Shown: one piece after another, positions 60,389-64,000 of the stretch | Numbering within the stretch: the first letter of the stretch is position 1 | Layout of the letters: every line of letters begins with the position of its first letter | Assembly: GCA_902631295.1 (NCBI GenBank) | Contig: CACOXV010000007.1 | Location: 1-64,000, forward strand | DNA: 64,000 nucleotides | Source: Paracoccaceae bacterium | Lineage (GTDB): Bacteria; Pseudomonadota; Alphaproteobacteria; Rhodobacterales; Rhodobacteraceae | Direction: 5' to 3' | Position numbers and translations under genes: made by a program | The notes under the pieces: generated by a model | Told to the model about the DNA's origin: nothing | The model's input: the letters and a program-made list of their open reading frames with translations, nothing else | Databases searched by the model: none

Positions 60389-62890
60389 ATGCCCGTAGTT
60401 GTGGTGGAGTCTCCAGCAAAAGCAAAAACGATCAACAAATACTTAGGAAATGATTATAGTGTTTTTGCATCGTACGGTCATGTGAGAGATTTACCTCCTA
60501 AAGATGGATCAGTGGACCCACAAAATAACTTTGAAATGTTATGGGAAGTATCCACTGACAGTAAAAAACACATCAAAGCAATATCAGATGCATTGAAAAA
60601 AGATAATACACTTATCTTGGCGACTGACCCAGATCGGGAAGGCGAAGCAATTAGTTGGCATTTAGAGGAAGCGTTGCGCAAAAGACGCGCAATTACTGGC
60701 AACACACAGATCCAGCGTGTTGTCTTCAATGCCATCACTAAATCAGCAGTTTCCGAAGCCATGAAAGCTCCGAGAGAGATAGATTCACCCCTGGTAGAAG
60801 CCTACCTCGCTAGAAGAGCTTTAGATTATTTGGTTGGTTTTAATTTAAGCCCAGTGCTTTGGAGAAAATTACCTGGAGCGCGCTCCGCAGGAAGGGTTCA
60901 ATCAGTATGCCTAAGACTGATTGTCGAAAGGGAAATGGAAATTGAAGCCTTTAAAGCCCAAGAATATTGGAGTGTTCATGCATCTCTAAAGTCCCCAAGA
61001 GGACAAGTTTTTGATGCACGCCTTATCAATTTAGCCGGTGATAAATTGGATAAATTTGATTTGCAAAATGAGCCACAAGCGGAAATAGCTGTTGCAGCTG
61101 TACAGAGCCGCGATCTTCAAATTAAGAGCGTCGAAGCAAATGCAGCAAATAGAAACCCTTACGCACCATTCATGACCTCAACTCTTCAGCAAGAAGCAAG
61201 CCGAAAATTTGGTATGGGAGCCAGGCAAACAATGAGTACGGCTCAACGGTTATACGAAGCAGGACATATTACATACATGCGAACTGATGGGATCGACATG
61301 GCACCAGAGGCCGTTATGGCCACTCGAGAGGAAATTAATCGGCGGTATGGAGTTAACTACGTGCCCAAAAGTCCCAGAATGTACAAAAATAAAGCAAAAA
61401 ATGCCCAAGAAGCTCACGAATGTATACGCCCTACTGATGTTTCCAAAGATGCGTCAATCGCAAAAATATCTGATGCCGATCAGAGAAAACTTTATGACCT
61501 TATATGGAAAAGAACGATTTCGTGCCAAATGGAGGCTGCAAAACTTGAACGCACTACAATTGATATCGCCAGTGAAGATCAGCAAATTCTATTACGAGCT
61601 AACGGGCAAGTTATAATTTTTGACGGGTTCTTGAAAGTCTACGAGGAGGGCCGTGACGATACTGAGAAGAGAGAAGATGGAAAAAGTTTACCAAAACTTT
61701 TCGAAAATGAGCAATTAGAAAAATTAGAAGTGAGAAAAGAGCAGCACTTCACCCAAGCTCCACCACGCTATACAGAAGCAACTTTAGTCAAAAAAATGGA
61801 AGAGTTAGGAATAGGGCGACCCTCAACTTACGCCTCTATTGTGACCACAATTCAGGACCGTGACTACGTTAGAAAAGAAAAAAATCGCTTGTCACCAGAA
61901 GACAAAGGCCGCATCGTAACAATCTTTTTATTAAACTTTTTCAAGAAATATATAGAGTACGATTTCACAGCGGGGCTTGAAGAAAAACTAGATATAATAA
62001 GCGCAGGCAAGCTTGAGTATACAAATGTATTAAAAGATTTTTGGCAGGATTTTTCTTTAGCAATATCAGAAACCTCTGAACTTCGCATAACCCAAGTTTT
62101 GGATGTTTTGGATGACGCCTTATCTCCGCAGCTTTATCCTCCCAGAAGTGACGGGGCCGATCCAAGATTATGCCCAAAATGCAAAAGCGGCAAACTACAT
62201 CTCAAATCCTCAAAGACCGGAGGTTTCGTAGGTTGCGGCAATTACCCAGAATGTAATTTTACTCGTCCAATTTCGGGGGATAATGGTGATAATTCCGATC
62301 GTACTCTTGGTGAAGATCAAGGAGATGTTATTCAGTTAAAATCCGGTCGTTTTGGTCCCTATATTCAACGCGGTGAGGTAAGTGAAGAAACCCCAAAGCC
62401 TCCTAGAGCGAGCTTGCCCAAAAGTTGGAATGCATCAGACTTAGATCTTGCAAAAGCACTACAATTACTGGAGCTCCCAAGGGAGATTGGAAAGCATCCC
62501 GAGGATGGTGAAGTGGTAGAAGCAGGCATTGGAAGATATGGACCGTTTATTAAACATGGACGTCTCTACGCAAATCTCAAAGAAGTAGACGAGGTATTTA
62601 CAATTGGCATGAACCGAGCAGTTGAAGTTTTAGCACTGAAAGCGAGCAATAGTGGGCGTGGGTCAGCAGCCGCAAAACCTATAAAGGAATTGGGCGAACA
62701 TCCAGACGAAGGAGGCCCAGTAAATGTAATGGACGGAAAATATGGCCCATACGTGAAGTGGGGTAAAATAAATGCAACACTTCCTAAAGATGTGGAACCT
62801 GATAGTTTGGAGCTTGAGGCTGCAGTATTGTTAATTTCCGAAAAAATTAAAAAAGGTCCCGCTAAAAAGAGAACAAGAAAAAAATCATAA
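60389..62890 (+). CDS. topA: DNA topoisomerase I
   Basis: An 833-residue type IA topoisomerase: Toprim domain VVVESPAKAKTINKYLG near residues 3-19 with DPDREGEAISWHL near 80, catalytic Tyr in ITYMRTDG near 302, and C-terminal zinc and repeat domains with CPKCKSGK and GCGNYPEC near 594-620. The last 200 residues are repeats of the type GKYGPYVKWGK that bind DNA. AAGGAAATTAA precedes the ATG. It relaxes negative supercoils. Confidence 0.96.
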   Translation: MPVVVVESPAKAKTINKYLGNDYSVFASYGHVRDLPPKDGSVDPQNNFEMLWEVSTDSKKHIKAISDALKKDNTLILATDPDREGEAISWHLEEALRKRRAITGNTQIQRVVFNAITKSAVSEAMKAPREIDSPLVEAYLARRALDYLVGFNLSPVLWRKLPGARSAGRVQSVCLRLIVEREMEIEAFKAQEYWSVHASLKSPRGQVFDARLINLAGDKLDKFDLQNEPQAEIAVAAVQSRDLQIKSVEANAANRNPYAPFMTSTLQQEASRKFGMGARQTMSTAQRLYEAGHITYMRTDGIDMAPEAVMATREEINRRYGVNYVPKSPRMYKNKAKNAQEAHECIRPTDVSKDASIAKISDADQRKLYDLIWKRTISCQMEAAKLERTTIDIASEDQQILLRANGQVIIFDGFLKVYEEGRDDTEKREDGKSLPKLFENEQLEKLEVRKEQHFTQAPPRYTEATLVKKMEELGIGRPSTYASIVTTIQDRDYVRKEKNRLSPEDKGRIVTIFLLNFFKKYIEYDFTAGLEEKLDIISAGKLEYTNVLKDFWQDFSLAISETSELRITQVLDVLDDALSPQLYPPRSDGADPRLCPKCKSGKLHLKSSKTGGFVGCGNYPECNFTRPISGDNGDNSDRTLGEDQGDVIQLKSGRFGPYIQRGEVSEETPKPPRASLPKSWNASDLDLAKALQLLELPREIGKHPEDGEVVEAGIGRYGPFIKHGRLYANLKEVDEVFTIGMNRAVEVLALKASNSGRGSAAAKPIKELGEHPDEGGPVNVMDGKYGPYVKWGKINATLPKDVEPDSLELEAAVLLISEKIKKGPAKKRTRKKS

Positions 62891-63037
62891 AATTTTTTTC
62901 AGGAGCAATGTCATTTTGAACAAATAAAGATTTTGAAGTGTTCTATATTTGTAATAATTTTGACAAAATTGTTTTAAACTCTAAGCCAATCGAATAGATG
63001 CAATCCAAATTGTATAGTCCAATATAGTTCAATAAAA

Positions 63038-64000
63038 GTGCAGATACCTAATAAAATTCTAAACTGGATTAGTACCAAAAATTGGACTCTACATGAGCAT
63101 CAGATACGAATGTTCGAAAGTTTTGAGACATCAGCCCAATTATTGATTGCTCCTACCGGATCAGGTAAAACTCTCTCAGGCTTTTTGCCAACATTAGCCG
63201 ACCTTTATTTAAATCCATCAGAAAAGCTACACACGCTTTATATTTCGCCGCTTAAAGCATTAGCTTCTGATATCAAAAGGAATTTAGAAAGACCTATCGA
63301 TGAATTGAAGCTTGATATCAGCGTAGAAGACAGAACGGGAGACACAAAGCAGTCTATAAAAAAGAAGCAGCGTGTCACACCTCCTAATATTCTGCTCACC
63401 ACACCAGAAAGCTTAGCTCTGTTGATATCATACCCAGAGGCGCCAAGGATATTTTCCAACTTGAAAAGGATTATTGTGGATGAAATACATTCAATTACTG
63501 AAAGCAAAAGAGGTGATCAATTATTTCTCGCAATATCAAATCTACGTAAATATTGCTTAGACGCTAAGATAATCGGATTATCGGCTACTGTGAGTGATCC
63601 TTCATTAATTGCAGGCTGGCTTGGTCCTGAAAGTGATTGCGAGATTATTTTATCTGACCCAGGTTTAGAGCCGAATGTTTCAATATTGAAGACTTCAGAA
63701 CCTCCGCCGTGGGCCGGTAGTGGCGGCTTGTACTCAATCCCTGAGGTTATAGAGGAAATCGCACAGCACAGGACAACCTTAATTTTTCACAATACGCGGG
63801 CTCAGGCAGAAATTTTCTTTCATAATTTATGGTTAGAAAATAATAAAAATTTACCAATCGCTATCCACCATGGAAGCCTAGATAAAGAGCAAAGAAGGCA
63901 AGTAGAGGAGGCGATGGTTAGGGGAGAACTGAGGGCAGTGGTTTGTACTGGCAGTTTAGATCTTGGCATTGATTGGGGATCAGTAGATTTAGTAATTCAA
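63038..64000 (+). CDS. ligase-associated DEXH-box helicase (Lhr-like), cut by window edge
   Basis: An open frame of 321 codons from GTG 63038 to the last base, with no stop, so the protein continues beyond the window. Walker A is APTGSGKT near residue 36, DEIH (VDEIHSI) near 149, SAT (LSATV) near 185, and motif IV-V begins with HNTRAQAEIFF and TGSLDLGIDWGSVD. The start PNKILNWISTKNWTLHEHQ resembles the ligase-associated DNA-damage-response helicases, which act with a ligase, exonuclease and phosphoesterase. No strong ribosome-binding site is seen before the GTG. Confidence 0.85.
   Translation, partial: MQIPNKILNWISTKNWTLHEHQIRMFESFETSAQLLIAPTGSGKTLSGFLPTLADLYLNPSEKLHTLYISPLKALASDIKRNLERPIDELKLDISVEDRTGDTKQSIKKKQRVTPPNILLTTPESLALLISYPEAPRIFSNLKRIIVDEIHSITESKRGDQLFLAISNLRKYCLDAKIIGLSATVSDPSLIAGWLGPESDCEIILSDPGLEPNVSILKTSEPPPWAGSGGLYSIPEVIEEIAQHRTTLIFHNTRAQAEIFFHNLWLENNKNLPIAIHHGSLDKEQRRQVEEAMVRGELRAVVCTGSLDLGIDWGSVDLVIQ

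Noticed and set aside
1..64000. CRISPR arrays, rRNA and tRNA genes
   Set aside because: No regularly spaced direct repeats, no rRNA segments and no cloverleaf with a T-loop consensus were seen.

Overview
The window looks like a chromosomal piece of an AT-rich alphaproteobacterium, most likely Rhodobacterales (Roseobacter group) of the small-genome pelagic type. The evidence is gene content and order: gcrA (an alphaproteobacterial cell-cycle regulator), phosphatidylcholine synthase, the block priA / fsa / DUF484 / xerC, and the block tldD <> ctaC-ctaB-coxF-ctaG-ctaE-surf1-thrC-M16 peptidase-rimJ. The genus is inference; no rRNA or tRNA gene was seen.

Layout. Bases 1 to about 41,000 are an accessory region of mostly short single genes on both strands with wide AT-rich gaps. 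It holds five GFA-type zinc proteins, about fourteen small ferredoxin-like (dimeric alpha-beta barrel) proteins of the antibiotic-biosynthesis-monooxygenase / DUF3303 / DUF3764 / DUF4242 kind, two SDRs with a creatininase-family protein, two glutathione transferases (one broken), a siderophore-reductase-type flavoprotein convergent with a flavodoxin, a ceramidase-type membrane protein, an AlkB-type alkane hydroxylase, a b561/dihaem cytochrome c pair, EamA transporters, secreted small proteins and many peptides under 60 residues. A repeat of about 75-90 bp occurs five times in one orientation in the first 10.3 kb. A short element with IS21-like nested ends lies near 18.3 kb. Decay is visible: a GST with an amber codon, a cupin gene with two frameshifts and a stop, a paralogue tail, and an MFS::alpha-glucosidase chimera next to an orphan sugar-ABC ATPase.

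From about 41.8 kb onward the window is dense core genome: primosomal helicase PriA, transaldolase-like Fsa, DUF484, XerC, Pcs, GcrA, RimO, a DCC-family thiol protein, an FAD-linked oxidase, RimJ-like acetyltransferase, an M16 peptidase, threonine synthase and the aa3 cytochrome oxidase subunit/assembly operon, divergent from TldD; then topoisomerase I and the start of a ligase-associated DEXH helicase that runs off the window.

Points most worth attention: the Cys-rich 50-residue metallothionein-like peptide at 15.9 kb; a pair of stem-loops at 36.8-37.1 kb whose loops are complementary over 10 nt; the chimera at 40.6-41.8 kb; the five-copy repeat; and a small gene at 28.5-28.9 kb whose only well-placed start codon is ATA.
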